From Phragmites australis (Eukaryota > Streptophyta > Magnoliopsida > Poales > Poaceae), in NCBI RefSeq assembly GCF_958298935.1, contig NC_084943.1, positions 1,932,001 through 1,996,000 on the forward strand: DNA of 64,000 nucleotides, in the 5' to 3' direction. The translations under genes and the position numbers were made by a program. Below, in pieces: positions 22,973 to 36,054 of the stretch. The first letter of the stretch is position 1; the number at the start of each line of letters is the position of its first letter. The notes under the pieces were generated by a model. That model saw nothing but the letters and a program-made list of their open reading frames with translations, was not told the origin of the DNA and made no database searches.

Positions 22973-23779
22973 TGACTGCAATCCTCGGTTGTGCACGTAC
23001 TCCTTCCCCTGCAGACCACAATAATCATGTTCACAATGGTGTGCTATGTTTAGCATAATTTATTACTGACTTAAGTTTCTCGGAAGCTATAAGGTGAAAT
23101 AAACAGTTTTTTTTAAATGCTAAAAAGTTAGTTTCTGATGAAATGAACTAAAAGTTGATAAGCTGACTGAGAGTGATTTTTATGAAAAGTTATTATGCTG
23201 AGAACTTAAAATTTTCTCGTAAAAACCAACAGTTTTTTTTTTCATAAGCCATAATCAGCTTTCAGCAAAAACCGTTTTTCAATAAAAACTTATATGTTTT
23301 AGCTGTACCAAACAAGATCTATATTGTTCCCATCAATTCCCTTCATCACAGCAGCAACCACTCATCATGCTCTGGCTCTGCTCAGCTCAATTCCCTTTGT
23401 AATATGAAATATTTAAATTTTTATTACTCTACCAGAGTGGTAATTCTTCACTAAAAATGGCAAATGAGTCATCATAAGTCTATGATAGTAGATCCAATAG
23501 CAAATTTGCCACTCTACTGAATGACAGGGTGGCAAAAAATCAAATGCCCCTTAATCTTGTCCATTACATACTTTTTCATCGTGGATTCTAAACCCGCGTT
23601 AGATCATAAAGGTACCATATGTGGCATTGTTTACCTCTCACTAGGTTCGGTGGAATCTTATTAGGAATCAACTTGCCTCTTGTGAACGTCGGTGGAATCT
23701 TATTAGGAGTCAACTTGCCTCTTTTGACGTCGTTCACATTTCATGGGGAATTTTATATTAAATTCTATTTTCAGAATAA
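22973..23779. other. Non-coding stretch with a MITE-like AT-rich block
   Basis: 23060-23320 is rich in AGTTTTTTTT/AAAAACTG and AGCTT/AAGCT inverted pieces and ends GTACCAAACAAG, resembling a degraded MITE, but clear TIRs were not found. At 23640-23725 GTCGGTGGAATCTTATTAGG occurs twice about 47 bp apart. Confidence 0.4.
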
Positions 23780-25930
23780 AGCTGATCACTTTTAATGGAG
23801 TCTCTATGGCTGTGTATGGACCAGCTCAAGATGATTTTAAATATAGCTTCCTAGAAGAACTTGTCAATGTCTTTTGGTAATTTCAATATCTTAAGATATC
23901 AATAAGAAAAAAATAATGATTGGTTCGAAAACATATGGTCTTTTCTATTCAATGCAGTCATCGATAGTTTGGATCTTAGGGAAATTGAACTGTCAGGCTG
24001 TCAATACACCTGGTCCAATAACCTTCCAACTCCTATGTTCGAAAAGCTTGATCGAGCAATGATGACCACCAAGTGGGAATCAAAATATCCACTGGCCCAC
24101 TTTATCAGACCATGTTCCCATCCTTCTAGACATCAGAGACTCATTCGATGGGGTGGGCTAAAACCATTCAAGTTCGAATTGGGTTGGCAGAAATGTGAGG
24201 ATTCAAAGAACGCGTCTCGAAGATGTGGAATCGACCATCTACAGGTCAAAAGCACATGCAAAAGTGGACACATAAACTCAGCTCACTGAGACGTAATCTC
24301 AGAGGCTGGGTAGTGAACACCACTGGCGTGTACAAACAGGAGAAGAAAAAACAATTGGAAATAATTGATAACCTAGACAGAATATTCGAGATACCGGGGC
24401 TGGCCGATCTAGAAATTGATAGAAAAATCAGGCTAATGAGAAGCTGGTTAAAATCCTCCATGAAGAAGAGATAAAATGGTACCAAAGAGCAAAAGTGGAT
24501 CAAATTCTTTATGGTGATAGTAATACAAAATATTTCCAATCATTTAGAAATGGGAAGCATAGGAAAAATTGTATTTACTGCTTGGAACAAGACGAAGGTA
24601 TAATCGAAGGCGACTCGCAAATTGAGGCGTACGCTACAAAATACTACAAACAACTTTCCGATCCACTAGAGAATAATGACTTCTCATTTATTACAACATG
24701 AAGAGAGGACATCCCTGATGTGATAGATGCCGAAAATGACATCCTATCGGCCCCCTTCACGAAAAATGAAGTGTGCAAAGAGATTTTCTAAATGGAGCAC
24801 AATAAACCTCCATGTTATGATAGATTTCCTACAGAGTTCTATCATGCTTTCTAGGACATCATCATGGAACTAGTTCTTAAGATCAAAGAAGCATATCGCA
24901 TACAACAATATAGGCCGATACGCTTGTTGAATGTGAGCTTCAAGATTTTGACAAAAGTGGCCACAAATCACATAAATAGCATAGTAGCTTAGATAATTCG
25001 ACCCACTCAAACTGCATTTATGCGAGGAAAGAATATCTTAGAAGGGGTTGCCATCCTACATGAGACTATTCCTGAACTTCACCATAAGATGATGAATGGA
25101 GTCCTTTTCAAAATATATTTCGAAAAGTCTTATGACAAAATCAAGTGACCATTTCTACTAGAGACCCTTCGGGTGAAAGGCTTTTCATATATGGGGGTAG
25201 TGTATCAGTAAAAGTCAATGATAAAACTGGTCCATACTTCCAAACAAAAGGACCTATGCCAAGGGGACCCGTTCTCTCCGATTTTGTTTAACATTGTCGC
25301 TGGCATGTTATCAGTATTCATAGAGAGCACCAAAAGAGATGGGCAAATTCACACTCTAGCGCCACACCTTGTGGAGGATGGTTTATCTATACTGCAATAT
25401 GCCAACGATACCCTTCTTTTTATGGATTACGACCTGGAGAAAGACAGAAACATGAATGCCTTATTATGTGCTTTTGAGAAACTTTATGGCCTAAAGATCA
25501 CTTTTTATAAAAGTGAATTGTTCTGTTTTGGTGCACCTCAGGATAACGCAGAACAATATGCCGAGCTATTTGGATGTGCTATGGGCGAGTTTCCCATGCG
25601 CTATTTGGGAATTTCGATCCATTATAGAAAACTAAAGACCACAGACTAGAAAGGGGTCGATGAAAGATTCGAAAAGAGATTGAGTAGCTTAAAAGGCAAG
25701 CTTCTATCTACGGGAGGAAGACTTGTTCTCCTGAACTCGGTTCTGAGCAATATTCCTACATACATGATATCTTTTGTCCTTATCCCATGAGATGTGCTAA
25801 AGAGACTTGACTACTTCCGCTTCAGATTTTATTGGCAAAGCGATAGTCAAAAAAAAAAGTACCGTCTTGCAAGATGGAGTGTCATGTGCTAACCCAAAGA
25901 TCAGGGCGAGTTATGGATTCAAGACCTTGA
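23780..25930 (+). pseudogene. LINE copy 1 (endonuclease C-terminus plus reverse transcriptase), decayed
   Basis: Plus-strand L1-type ORF2 remains. In order: endonuclease text AVYGPAQDDFKYSFLEELVN (about 23815), an internal deletion, then REIELSGCQYTWSNNLPTPM and FEKLDRAMMTT; the linker WLKSSMKKR and KVDQILYGDSNTKYFQSFRN; RT text RIQQYRPIRLLNVSFKILTK, RPTQTAFMRGKNILEGV and QGDPFSPILFNIVAGML. The catalytic YADD reads YAND in LQYANDTLLFMDYD, so the first aspartate is lost. The MRYLGI and LLSTGGRLVLLNSVLSNIPT blocks and GELWIQDLDVQN end it. Numerous stops and frameshifts. It joins copy 2 directly. Confidence 0.85.
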
Positions 25931-28105
25931 TGTTCAAAATATCGACAAGAAAAAAATGATTGGTTCAAAAATAGATGGTAATTTCTTGTTCAATACAGTC
26001 ATCGACAACTTGGAACTCAAGGAAATTGAACTGTCAAGGCGTCAATATACCTGGACCAACAACCTTCCAACTCCTACGTTCGAAAAGCTTGATCGAGCAG
26101 TGATGACCACAGAGTGGGAATTGAAATATCCACAGCTCATTATGCGAGCTCTCGAATAGATGACTTTATCAGTCCATGTTCCCATGCTTCTAGACATCAG
26201 AGACTTATTCGCTAGGGTGGGTCAAAAACCATTCAAATTTGAATTGGGTTGGTAAAATTGTGAGGATTCAAAGAATGTGTCTCAAAGGGGTGGAATCGAC
26301 CATCTACACGTTAAACACACATGCAAAGGTGAACACATAAACTCATCTCACTGAGACATAATTTCAGGGGCTGGGAAGTGAACACCGCTGGCAAGTACAA
26401 ACAAGAGAAGAGAAAAACAATTGGAAATAATTGATAACCTAGACAGAGTATCCGAGACATGGGGGCTAGCCGATCTAGAAATTGATAAAAAAATCAGGCT
26501 AATGAGAGGCTGGTTAAAATCCTCCATGAAGAAAAGATAAAATGGTACCAAAGAGCAAAAGTGGATCAAATTCTCTATGGTGTTTCAATTGTTTGCAAAT
26601 GGTAAGTATAGGAAAAATCGTATTTACTGCCTAGAACATGACGAAGGTATAATCGAAGGCAAGTCACAAATTGAGGTGTATGCTACAAAATACTATGAAC
26701 AACTTTTCGGTCCACCAGAGAATAACCACTTCTCATTTATTACATCATAAAGAAAGGACATCCCTCAGGTGGTAGATGCCGAAAATGACATCCTATCAGC
26801 CCCCTTCATGAAAAATGAAGTGTGGGAAGAGATTTTCGAAATGGAGTATAATAAAGCTCTAGGTCCTGATGGATTCCCTGCAGAGTTCTATCAGGCTTTT
26901 TAGGACATCATCAAGGAAGATCTGATGACATTATTCCATGATTTGTATTATGGTATTCTACCGCTTTACAATATAAACTTTGGGCCAATTACCCTACTTC
27001 CTAAGATCAAAGAAACCTGCTGCATACAACAATATAGGCTGGTACACTTGTTGAATGTGAGCTTCAAGGTTTTGACAAAAGTGGACACAAATCACATAAA
27101 TGGCATAGCAACTCAGATAATTCGACCCACTCAAACTGCTTTTATGTGTGAGAGGAATATCTTAGAAGGGGTTGTCATCACGCATGAGACCATTCATGAA
27201 CTTCACCGTAATAAGATGAATGAGGTCCTTCTCAAAATATATTTTGAAAAGGCTTATGACAAGATCAAGTGTCCATTTCTACTAGAGACCCTCCGGATCA
27301 AAGGTTTTTCGTCTACATGGTGCTTATGGGTGGAGACATTCATATCTGGGGGTAGTGTATCGGTCAAAGTCAATGATAAAATTGGTCCATACTTCCAAAC
27401 GAAAAGGACCTACACCAAGGAGACCCGTTCTCTCCGATTTTGTTTAATATTGTCGCTGACAAGTTAGCAGTATACATAGAGAGAGCCAAGAGATGGGCTA
27501 CTATCATTCCCTCCGGATATCTCATTCCGTAGGAACCTAACTGGACCAAAACTGGTAGCACGGAATGATTTGCTTCAACATCTTATCAATATTGACTTTC
27601 ACAAGAACAATTTAGTGTTAATTCACTATATCGCGCTCTCTTCCATAGCGACATCCAAACAATGAATAAGCAATCGTGGAAAATAAAAGTACCTCTAGAA
27701 GTTAAAATCTTTCTATGGTACATTCGTAAAGAGGTACTTTAAACCAAAGACAATCTAGCCAAAAGATAATGGCAAGGTAGTTTGAAGTGTTGCTTTCATC
27801 ATAAAAATGAGACAATTAATCATCTCTTTTTTATTGCTGATTCACCTGTTCTGCATGGTTTATTGTCCAAATAGCTTCGAATCTTTACCAACCGCGAAGT
27901 GTACTGAATTTATTTGAAAATTGGCTTCGTGGTCTTAGTAAACAATGTAAATATAAAATCATGGTGCTTGTGGACACATTTTGTTAGTTGTTTTGTTATG
28001 CTAGCAATGATATTGTCTTTAATAATAAGAAAACTTTTCTTCTTTGCAGGTTATCTATATATACACACATTGTCTCCATATGTTATCTGTTCTGCAGCAG
28101 CATGA
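25931..28105 (+). pseudogene. LINE copy 2, head-to-tail with copy 1, decayed
   Basis: Begins inside the same endonuclease segment as copy 1 (NTVIDNLELKEIELSRRQYT, then WTNNLPTPTFEKLDRAVMTT) and repeats its text with substitutions: NKALGPDGFPAEFYQ, LVHLLNVSFKVLTKV, YFEKAYDKIKCPFLLETLRI. The catalytic YADD block is deleted near 27480. The 3' part keeps zf-RVT text (SWKIKVPLEVKIFLWYIRKE near 27680) and a C-terminus around 27910-28105. Stops and frameshifts throughout. Confidence 0.8.
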
Positions 28106-28769
28106 GTACAGAGGGATGGTGGCAGTTGCGTGCGCTCACCTAGAGTGGATTGTCGTGAGCTCTTTACCGGTTTGGATAACAGTCTGAGCAGGCAGCACCT
28201 CAGGGTGGTAACCAAACACTACTCCGGCATGTCTCAGAGAAGCCAGACATATTTCACTCTATTAGTCTATTCCGAAATTACTTTTACCGAACATTAGCAG
28301 TTTTCCCCTCACACTCTATTAGTCTATTTCGAATAACTTCAGTACTTATATTTTTGAAGATTCAATTTTTTGTTATGGTTACTGCAGAATAATAACGCAT
28401 ACTAACCAAAATTATCACAGTACGTGTTTTTTTGGGAAACCCTGCAGTCGTAATCCTTGTATTACACATTGTTGTTTCCTCTGAGGTAATTACTAAAACA
28501 CACTCGCAAAAAATAAAAACAAGTTTGACCATTATATTTTATTCAAATATACTTTTAAAAATCTAATACCGCAGTAAATTTTTAATATAAGAATTGCCGT
28601 ATCCATATCATTTTAAAATGTTCAATCTCAATAAATTCTTCATAAAAAATTGACAGCCAAAGTTTGATTATTCTGCCTAGAAGGGATCTCCAAAACGTCA
28701 CGCCTTTTTATGTGGAGGAAGCTGCAGTGTAGTATATGAACTAGTAATTGTCTTATTCCTCCGAATATA
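28106..28769. other. Non-coding stretch, nothing recognised
   Basis: Contains a duplicated piece CACTCTATTAGTCTATT(C/T)CGAA at about 28254 and 28311. No ORF of note. Confidence 0.45.
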
Positions 28770-29015
28770 TTCGTTTCATTTCGTTTCTTTTTTATTTTCT
28801 TGTCTGTTTTTATTTTTTTTATTTTCTCTTTATCTTCAACAATTTACATTTGAGGGAATCGTGAAGAAAAATGAGAGATAATCATGTTTTGAAGGGAATG
28901 ACCTTAGGAATCCATTCGTGACAGTAACCGTGAAGAGAAATCTTTAGAATGATAAAGTGAACGAAAATCTCGTCGTAAAAGGATTCTGACCCCTGAAATG
29001 AAACGTTAGAGATGA
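28770..29015. repeat. Dispersed repeat copy A (MITE-like)
   Basis: Shares an extended, diverged match with 60225-60445: both contain TTATTTTCT...TTATCTTCAA(C/T)AATTT, GTGACAGTAAC(C/A)GTGAA and a terminal A(A/C)CGTTAG. The GTGACAGTAACCGTGAAGAG core with flanking CGTCGTAAAAGGATTCT is characteristic. Its class is not resolved. Confidence 0.6.
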
Positions 29016-29680
29016 TCTAAGTTGAAGAGGTTGAATATTGTTGGGGAGCATAACACTCTGCCAGTCATCCATGATGGTGATAGTCGTGGCCGTAGCAATC
29101 ACTCCAGATTGGAAAGGTACTTATGGTATAAGGTATGCCGCTACGGGGCATTCGAGTTTACAGAAAGCATGAGACAAAATATGGAAAATTATACAAGTGC
29201 TGGCCTGGACAATATAATATGTTTACAAAACAACACAATATATGCTACGCACATACATGGTATGCACGTTTTTAGGTAATGGAATAAAATGCTGGCTTCA
29301 ACATCCAAAGAGACATCTAACTTTTCTTATTACAAATTTTCAGCATGAAGTTGATGGCACCGTACACCTGTGATGTAGAGAAAACGGAAGTAACGTGCGC
29401 CAACATAGTTCTAATAGGAGATATTACTTGCAAATTCTTATTACTAAATCTATTTTAGACCAAAGGCATTGGCCCTGCTTTATATTGAAAGTATAAAGTA
29501 TTCATGCTGGAATTATCAGTTTATAAAAACGTTTAAATCACCAATCAGACAAAAGCGTCAAAGGTGATAAACCTCGAAGTGTTAACCGACTGAGTTCATC
29601 TAACAAGAAGATATCTAAAAGCACTTCTCTTACAAGAAAAGATCATCATAACCTCTAAAACACAGATGTGAGCCTTAGAA
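29016..29680. other. Non-coding stretch, nothing recognised
   Basis: An 85-codon ORF at 29022-29279 has no recognisable motif. No repeat structure seen. Confidence 0.45.
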
Positions 29681-30290
29681 TCATCCAACCCCGGTCGGAG
29701 GGTAAATTTGAAGACAGGAACGCTGGTGAACATCGACTACCTCTTTGATCTTGAGCACCATCATCTCTACTGCCTCACGCCTCCTTGTTGGGCTAAGAGG
29801 CATCCACCGTCGCATGAAAGAAATCATCCTGTAAACAGTAGACTGAGGAAAAAAAGCAGATTTTATTATGAAAAATATATTCATTTGTAGTTAGCCAAAG
29901 GGACCAACAAATGGAGCCCAGAAGAATGATCATCAAAGAATTATCTGTATTCGGAGCAAGAAATATATCTACAAAATCTCTCAAACAGTTTGATGCATAA
30001 CCCCAATGAAAGGAATCTCTAATTACACACCATGAGAATGTCGACAAAGGACATTGGAAGAAAATATGATCAGCTGTTTCTCTAACAACACAAAGCTTAC
30101 ACCATTCACTCTCTCTCCAATTTCTTTTTAGTAATTGATCAGCAGAAGGGACTTTGTTTTTATATAAGGATTAGAGAAAAAAAATTATCTTTAAAGGAAT
30201 TTTTGCATTCCAGATTTTCACCATTCTAACATCTCTAACCCAAGGTAACATGTTTATTACTAAATCTCTCCATTCATATAAGACTAAGAT
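29681..30290 (-). pseudogene. LINE 3' fragment, zf-RVT region
   Basis: Reading minus from about 30290: NAKIPLK, then DQLLKRNWRESEWCKLC, ETADHIFFQCPLSTFSW and LIGSICWSLW-type text (ILLGSICWSLWLTTNEYIFH, about 29935-29880). The C..C......H.....C knuckle (CKLC, H, C) is the zinc-binding module downstream of plant LINE reverse transcriptases. No RT core is attached, so this is a 5'-truncated or separately decayed copy. Confidence 0.75.
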
Positions 30291-31488
30291 CTGCATAATC
30301 GTCGTTTTCAATGTGTGACACGCAAGTTCTATCATCTTCAAATCGCTGCTGTAGCGCCAAGTAGCGAAGCCATTATGTTCCCTTGCTCATATGACTCCTC
30401 CAAGTTACGACATGCTTTCATTTTTGCAGCTCGCTCCTCTGAGAGTCTGAGTGCTGGCTTGCCGTTGCAGCCCTTCGTTGCTCCTGCGTGACAGTGTGGA
30501 CGAGGAGATATACCGAGGCCGGCCTTGACTGAAGTGGCCGGGACCGAGACTTTCAGCTCAAAAGCCTGTGTGCATGGCCAGCTGACACCGAATTTGACCT
30601 CGGTTCGCCGATCAGGTCTCCCTCCTGCGCATCACGTTCACTCTGCATCCACTTGGGGCATGTATTTTATAGTATTCAATCTCCGTAAGTAAAAGTTGAG
30701 ATAGTGCAGAAATTGGAGGCACACACTTGCTCCAGATCTCCGAAGCAAATTTTATATGATTTTTTAATTAAAAATCTCTGTAAGATCATGATTCAGTTAT
30801 ATATTCTTTGAGAAGAAAAAAAAATACATATCATTACAGAGAAAAAAAATCTTTTATAAGATTTATCCTATAAAATTTGCTTTTCCAGTTCTCCCCTCTC
30901 TGCACAGGGCCCTAGCTATTGGAGCAGTTGGAGCATGCATGTACGTCGCTGGTAGCTGGAAAGAAGCGAGATGGTGTTTAGGTCAACGCTGCAATGCATC
31001 AGCTACATCGACTTTGGGAGGGATTCCAGCCTTTTTAGGTGAGCGTTTGACTTGTGTTTTTAGAGGCTCGAGGGCCAAGGATCCGATCCATGCATGCCTT
31101 GGAACGTGCCATGAAAAAAGCGGCTCGGATATCCAGAGTACTCGCTTGCACTTTTTTCGGTAATTGAATTGGTGAACTGAAAAAGAAATCAAGACATTTG
31201 ACTCTGGTTTCTCATCCGATCTGGAAGCTCTTTTATATTAGTACAAGTATTATTTAATTTTTCAGTATTTTTTAAAATTCACTTCTTACTATCTTATATT
31301 TCCGAAAACACCGTCGCACCAACGATGTTGAGGCTTTGAAAGTAACATTTGAGCTATTTTTTCACGAGGAAATTTTGAGCTGTTCATTGCTTAATTTTGA
31401 AAATCAGTTTTGGGCTACCTACTGTGAAGTTGGCAAACATAATTCATTTTTGGAAATAAGATACGATCTCTTGGGGTCGATCGTCCAT
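30291..31488. other. Non-coding stretch before the CACTA element
   Basis: No recognisable gene. Short opposite-strand ORFs at 30939-31192 have no motif. An AT-rich block near 30700-30880 has inverted AAAATTTGCTT/AAGCAAATTTTA pieces (about 30744 and 30868), suggesting an old MITE. Confidence 0.4.
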
Positions 31489-32650
31489 CACTGATGATAT
31501 TCTTCAGTGACGGGTGGACACAACACATGTCACTAAAGAAGTCATTAGTGACGGCTGTGTGATAGACGTCCATCACTAAAGACACTCATTAGTGAGGGGC
31601 TTCATGATGAAAGCTATCACTATAGACCCTCATTAGTGATAGGTTCCGATGGGAACCAGTGACATGTTCTGAAAGATATCCGTCACTAATTACCTATATT
31701 AGTGACGTGTTATAATTTGATCCATCACTGATAACCTTCATTAGTTACCTACATTAGTAACGAGAACCCGTCACTAATGTGCTAGGCCCCAATAGGGAGT
31801 CTTCCCTAGGTTCTCGTTTCAACCGTCACTAATGTGCTAGGCCCTCCTAGGGAGTCTTCCCTGCTTCATGACAGCACCCTAAAGCAAAGTCAGGATTTGG
31901 ATATCCGTCCTGAAGCAAATATATCCACCAGCAAGCATATATATCCACCCGCAAACATATCCACCATATAAACATCTGGATAAAACATCGAGGCACTCAA
32001 GTTTAAATAATAACATACATAAGTTGAACGGGAGATGATAAAGTACATCGAAATCACCTCAAAAGAACTACAAAGTACATAAGTAAAAAATAGAACAATA
32101 AATTGCATAAGTCAGTATGCTGCTTCCCTACAATGGAACTCGTCTTTGGCATGTTGAAGAGTGCAGGCTCCTTAATGTTGTCATCAGGTAAGCTAAATTC
32201 CTGCTAAATAAAAATAGTAATGAAAAACGTATACAATTAGAGTGAGCAAAATTATTTTATTATCGGATATTAGTAATGAATGAAAACAGTTATGAAATGA
32301 CTATGTAATAACCTTACATCTGGGGATTTCATATCCTTTGCTTTCATGGTTAGCAGCATGTGACATGCAACATAGAAGCCGTAGGCGTTGTCTAATGGTT
32401 GTTGGTGGCACTGGAAGAAAAAACAGTCAGTTCAAAAGAAAAAAAAGGTAGTAGTAAAGTATTTGCAAATTTGTTTGCTATCATTTACCACAAATGCGGT
32501 CTTATGTATTAGTATGCGAAGCACCTTTGGATCGTACTTTTGATAAGAGCACTTACACATGTCAAAAGCCCTACATGCAAAGAGGGATCAATTAATCAAT
32601 ATTTGAAAAAAGTTTGAAAAATTCAATATGTAACCTAAGTCATAAAGAAC

Positions 32651-32890
32651 TTACTCATAAAGGATTCCTTTGACCAAAATATAGTCATGTTCTCCTTGTT
32701 CGCCATCAGGTCCTACTTCTGGTCTTGATGAATCGAGGTACCAGACTAAGTTCCACTTTAGGGCAATAACCAGTAAGATCCAATAACGACCCGTGTTGTA
32801 GGCAGCCATCAAGTAATCCTTCCTCGAAAAGTGGCCTATTGCCTTAGCCACATATCCCACAATGGGTTCCCTATCTTGTTGCATCACCAA
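32651..32890 (-). pseudogene. Ulp1-like (C48) protease domain fragment of a CACTA element
   Basis: The peptide segment YNTGRYWILLVIALKWNLVW followed by YLDSSRP resembles the catalytic region of Ulp1/SUMO-protease-like domains found in many plant CACTA and MULE proteins. The position normally occupied by the catalytic His (GxHW) is Tyr here, while the Asp of YLDS is kept; the Cys region is not seen. It is downstream of, and in the same orientation as, the TNP1-like part, consistent with one original multi-exon gene. Confidence 0.65.
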
Positions 32891-33302
32891 GACCGTTATC
32901 GTTTAGGGGTCAAGAAATTTGAAGGGCTCCTTCTTCCTCGTTTCTTGCACTAAATGTCTACGGATAAGAAGCTAGTTAGATTGGAGAATTAAGGGTAATA
33001 ATTAATGAACGTCTAGTTTAAAGGGCTTACAATGTGAAGCATCGTAACAACCTCACATCCAGGGCATCGAGGTTGAAGAGTTCATATAAGTCGTTAAAGC
33101 CCATGAGGAAGTAGCCGTTCCCATTCAAGAAGTGATGATTCTAGTACAGGAGGACAACTGAACTCTTCTTCACTCTACAACCTTGCAGATAGTAATTATG
33201 CAACTCAACACAAGATTGTCCCACCCTCCGAAGTGGACTTGCCGGCCGTCAGCAAGGGCTTCCCAAGCTGGAATTTTGGGTTAGCCTTAGTCCAAGTTGC
33301 CG

Positions 33303-34906
33303 CTATGTCACGCTTCTCGACAATTGAGTCCTTAACCAGAGCACTTGGATTTTTTTCGGCAGCTGCTTCTTAGACCCTGGCTTGAACTTTTTTTTCTTCC
33401 CTAGTCTGCCCTCAAGTTGCCTAGCTGCAGACGACGGAGTGGGCCAAGGAGACACAACTGGCTCATCTCGAGGTTGAGGTGGGGCTAGGGAACTCAGTGC
33501 ACTTGAACGTCGAGGCGGATCGCTCCTAGAGAGTTCTGTGTGCACCATGATGTCTTCCTTCTTCCATTTGATCCTTTGAAGATGAGCTTCACCCTATTTT
33601 CAGATCTCATCATTGGGGCGACAAGCAAATCTGTACCCACACCATTGGTATATACAAAATCCACGAAGATCACGGCATAGCCAGAATGTATCGAGATCGT
33701 ATGCAACACTTGAACCTCTGGATGCACATGGCCCTCTGCAACCTCAATTTGGTAGCCACCATGTGTTATGACCAGCAAGCATGGCATGGGCCCATCAAGA
33801 AGGTTTATAGTACCCGGATCCATGGATGGAGAGAAGACAGGTTATTCGACCTCCCTAGAGGCTTGACTACTCTTGAGTCAAGCAATAGGGCTATTACTCG
33901 TTGGAGCACTAGGAATTATAACTCCATGTGCCATAAACCTCTGCAGGAGGTCTTGATAAACACTCCCCGTGATTGATTGGGTCAATACTTGCACATCTAT
34001 TGCACCCGACCTCTTCCTCTTCTTATACATGCCGATGTGTTAGGGAAAGCCTAACTTTCAGCTTAGGGTCTTCTGGTGCAGTGGAGAACTCGTCATGTTC
34101 TGTGACCCCGGTGAATGAACCCTCGGAGGATTGGGCCGCTATTTGTTTCACCTTTTCAGTGTCTGCCTCGGTTTCGCTGGATTTGAAGGTGATTTCTCAA
34201 CTATCTAACAGCTTATCCCTCGTTCGCAAATACAATTATGATCTCCCTAGGAATTGCAACCAAGGATTCTCGTGGCCTTTGTTGGCTAACTTTCATCCTC
34301 CGGCTACCATTTCTCCCTTTTTCCCACATACCTGCATGTGCCCAGGTTGTGGTTCTGCTTGTTCTTTATCCGAAGTTGTTTCTTTACTGAACTCTTTGTT
34401 TGGAACACCTTTGAGATCTTCAACCTCACAAAAGCTTCATAATCCTCTCTTTTCATATATGAGTACTTGCTGAAGTGCTTCAACCCTTTTATCATATACT
34501 TGTTCATAAGCTTGCTTGTGTGGTTTCTCCAGAGTTTGGCGATCATTTTCATAGTAGCCCTACAACCCTTCACCTTCATGTTCTCCAGGAACTCCAAAAA
34601 TGTATTGACGCCATCATTGAATAAGGCGTACTTTTGAGCCATAGTGAGATCATCGAACTTCGGAAGGGTCAATGGAACCCTCTCCTGAGCATAAAGGCCT
34701 ACGAGCTTCCGCAACCTCTGCAGGGCCTTCTTCTCCGTAGGCATGCCATCATCATCTATTTTCATGATGGTAATCTTGTCTGTTGGCCACTTTGCTTGTG
34801 CCCTTGGCCTTTGTACTATTGCTCCACTGGGACATGGTTGTGCAGACGTTTGACTAGAAGCTTGACCTTTGTCAGAGGATCCCGATGAGGGCTCATTGGT
34901 AGACAT
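33303..34906 (-). pseudogene. CACTA TNP1-like transposase protein, broken
   Basis: Starts at 34906 with MSTNEPSSGSSDKGQASSQT. The conserved plant transposase text follows: RLRKLVGLYAQERVPLTLPK, FDDLTMAQKYALFNDGVNTF, MKMIAKLWRNHTSKLMNKYM and NLGTCRYVGKREKW, that is the Transposase_24/Ptta type region. A second part at 33823-33494 has PCLLVITHGGYQIEVAEGHV, VHPEVQVLHTISIHSGYAVI and FVDFVYTNG, the C-terminal TNP1 module. The 0.48 kb in between and the tail to 33303 (KKKKFKPGSKKQLPKK) are linked by probable introns or frameshifts. Confidence 0.75.
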
Positions 34907-36054
34907 TTAATAGATACAAATATGCAGATACAATTGTATAAGTACTAATAACTATATTCACTTTTAGGATTTTTCTATAAAATATGGTAGATTTCTTATC
35001 TATGGCAAAGGATGTGAGCTAATTTCTAGATAGAAAAAGATATGTCCTAATCCCGTTCGAGGATATGTGGCCCGAGTAAGTTTGTATGCTCTTGTAAGGT
35101 TCTAGAGAAAATTTTGGCAGCATCTCTCCACTGTTATCTAAATACACGTCTTGACAATGAGCCAAGAGGGTGTGTATCCGGAGAATAACTGGGAGATGCC
35201 GCTGAAATTCTCTCTATAACCATACAAGAGCACAGAAACCTACTACTCGGACCACATATCCTAGAACTGTCCAAAGTTCGTGGACAATTCAGGAGTATCT
35301 TCTTATAAATATGTCGAGTTGCCACATCATAATTATAATCAAACACTCCAGAACGGGAGACGTAGGTTACGCATCTACACTAATTCACTTTTAGGATTTT
35401 CTTACAAAATTAATTTTCACATTGTGCAAACTTTAATATGGAAACAATAGCACTAAATAGAAGCAGATGATATATTAAGAGATATGATAATAATATGACA
35501 GTAATGACATAACTGAATAAAACATTATCGGTATCATGTAAAAGAGCCATACAAACATGGAACCAAATCTGGATAGTGGGATTAAATATAATCATGGCTC
35601 TCAATTTGATCATTACAGTTGGCCCCAAGGCTAAGAAATTTCTGAGCCCTAACTATACTAGTTTGCACATCATTAATTGGGAAAAATATAAGACCTCAAC
35701 TAGCTATAGAACCTGAAAGGTTTTCTAGACTGAAATAGAGCACCGATGTAGCTAATGTTCTATAGAAGAAAAGGCACCAACTATGTCCAGAAATAGGTCT
35801 GTTACTGCTGCATTTAGTTCATCAATAGATTATCACGCTAAGTGCAAGTTCTGAATATCATCAGACATGAGTAAACCACAATTGTTCCTAGAATCTTGCC
35901 CAATTTTTAGTGTCTTCACATCATCATTGAGCATTCAAGCAGTAGATGACCACCAATGTATCCGGATCAAGAGAAGAAAGAAAAACTCACAGTGCAATGC
36001 GGCAGGAGTCCAGGAGGAGGGGGCATCGATTGTCGAGGAGGAGGGGGCGATAGC
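34907..36054. other. CACTA interior without recognised gene
   Basis: AT-rich spacer between the TNP1-like start and the minisatellite. No recognisable coding sequence. Confidence 0.45.
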
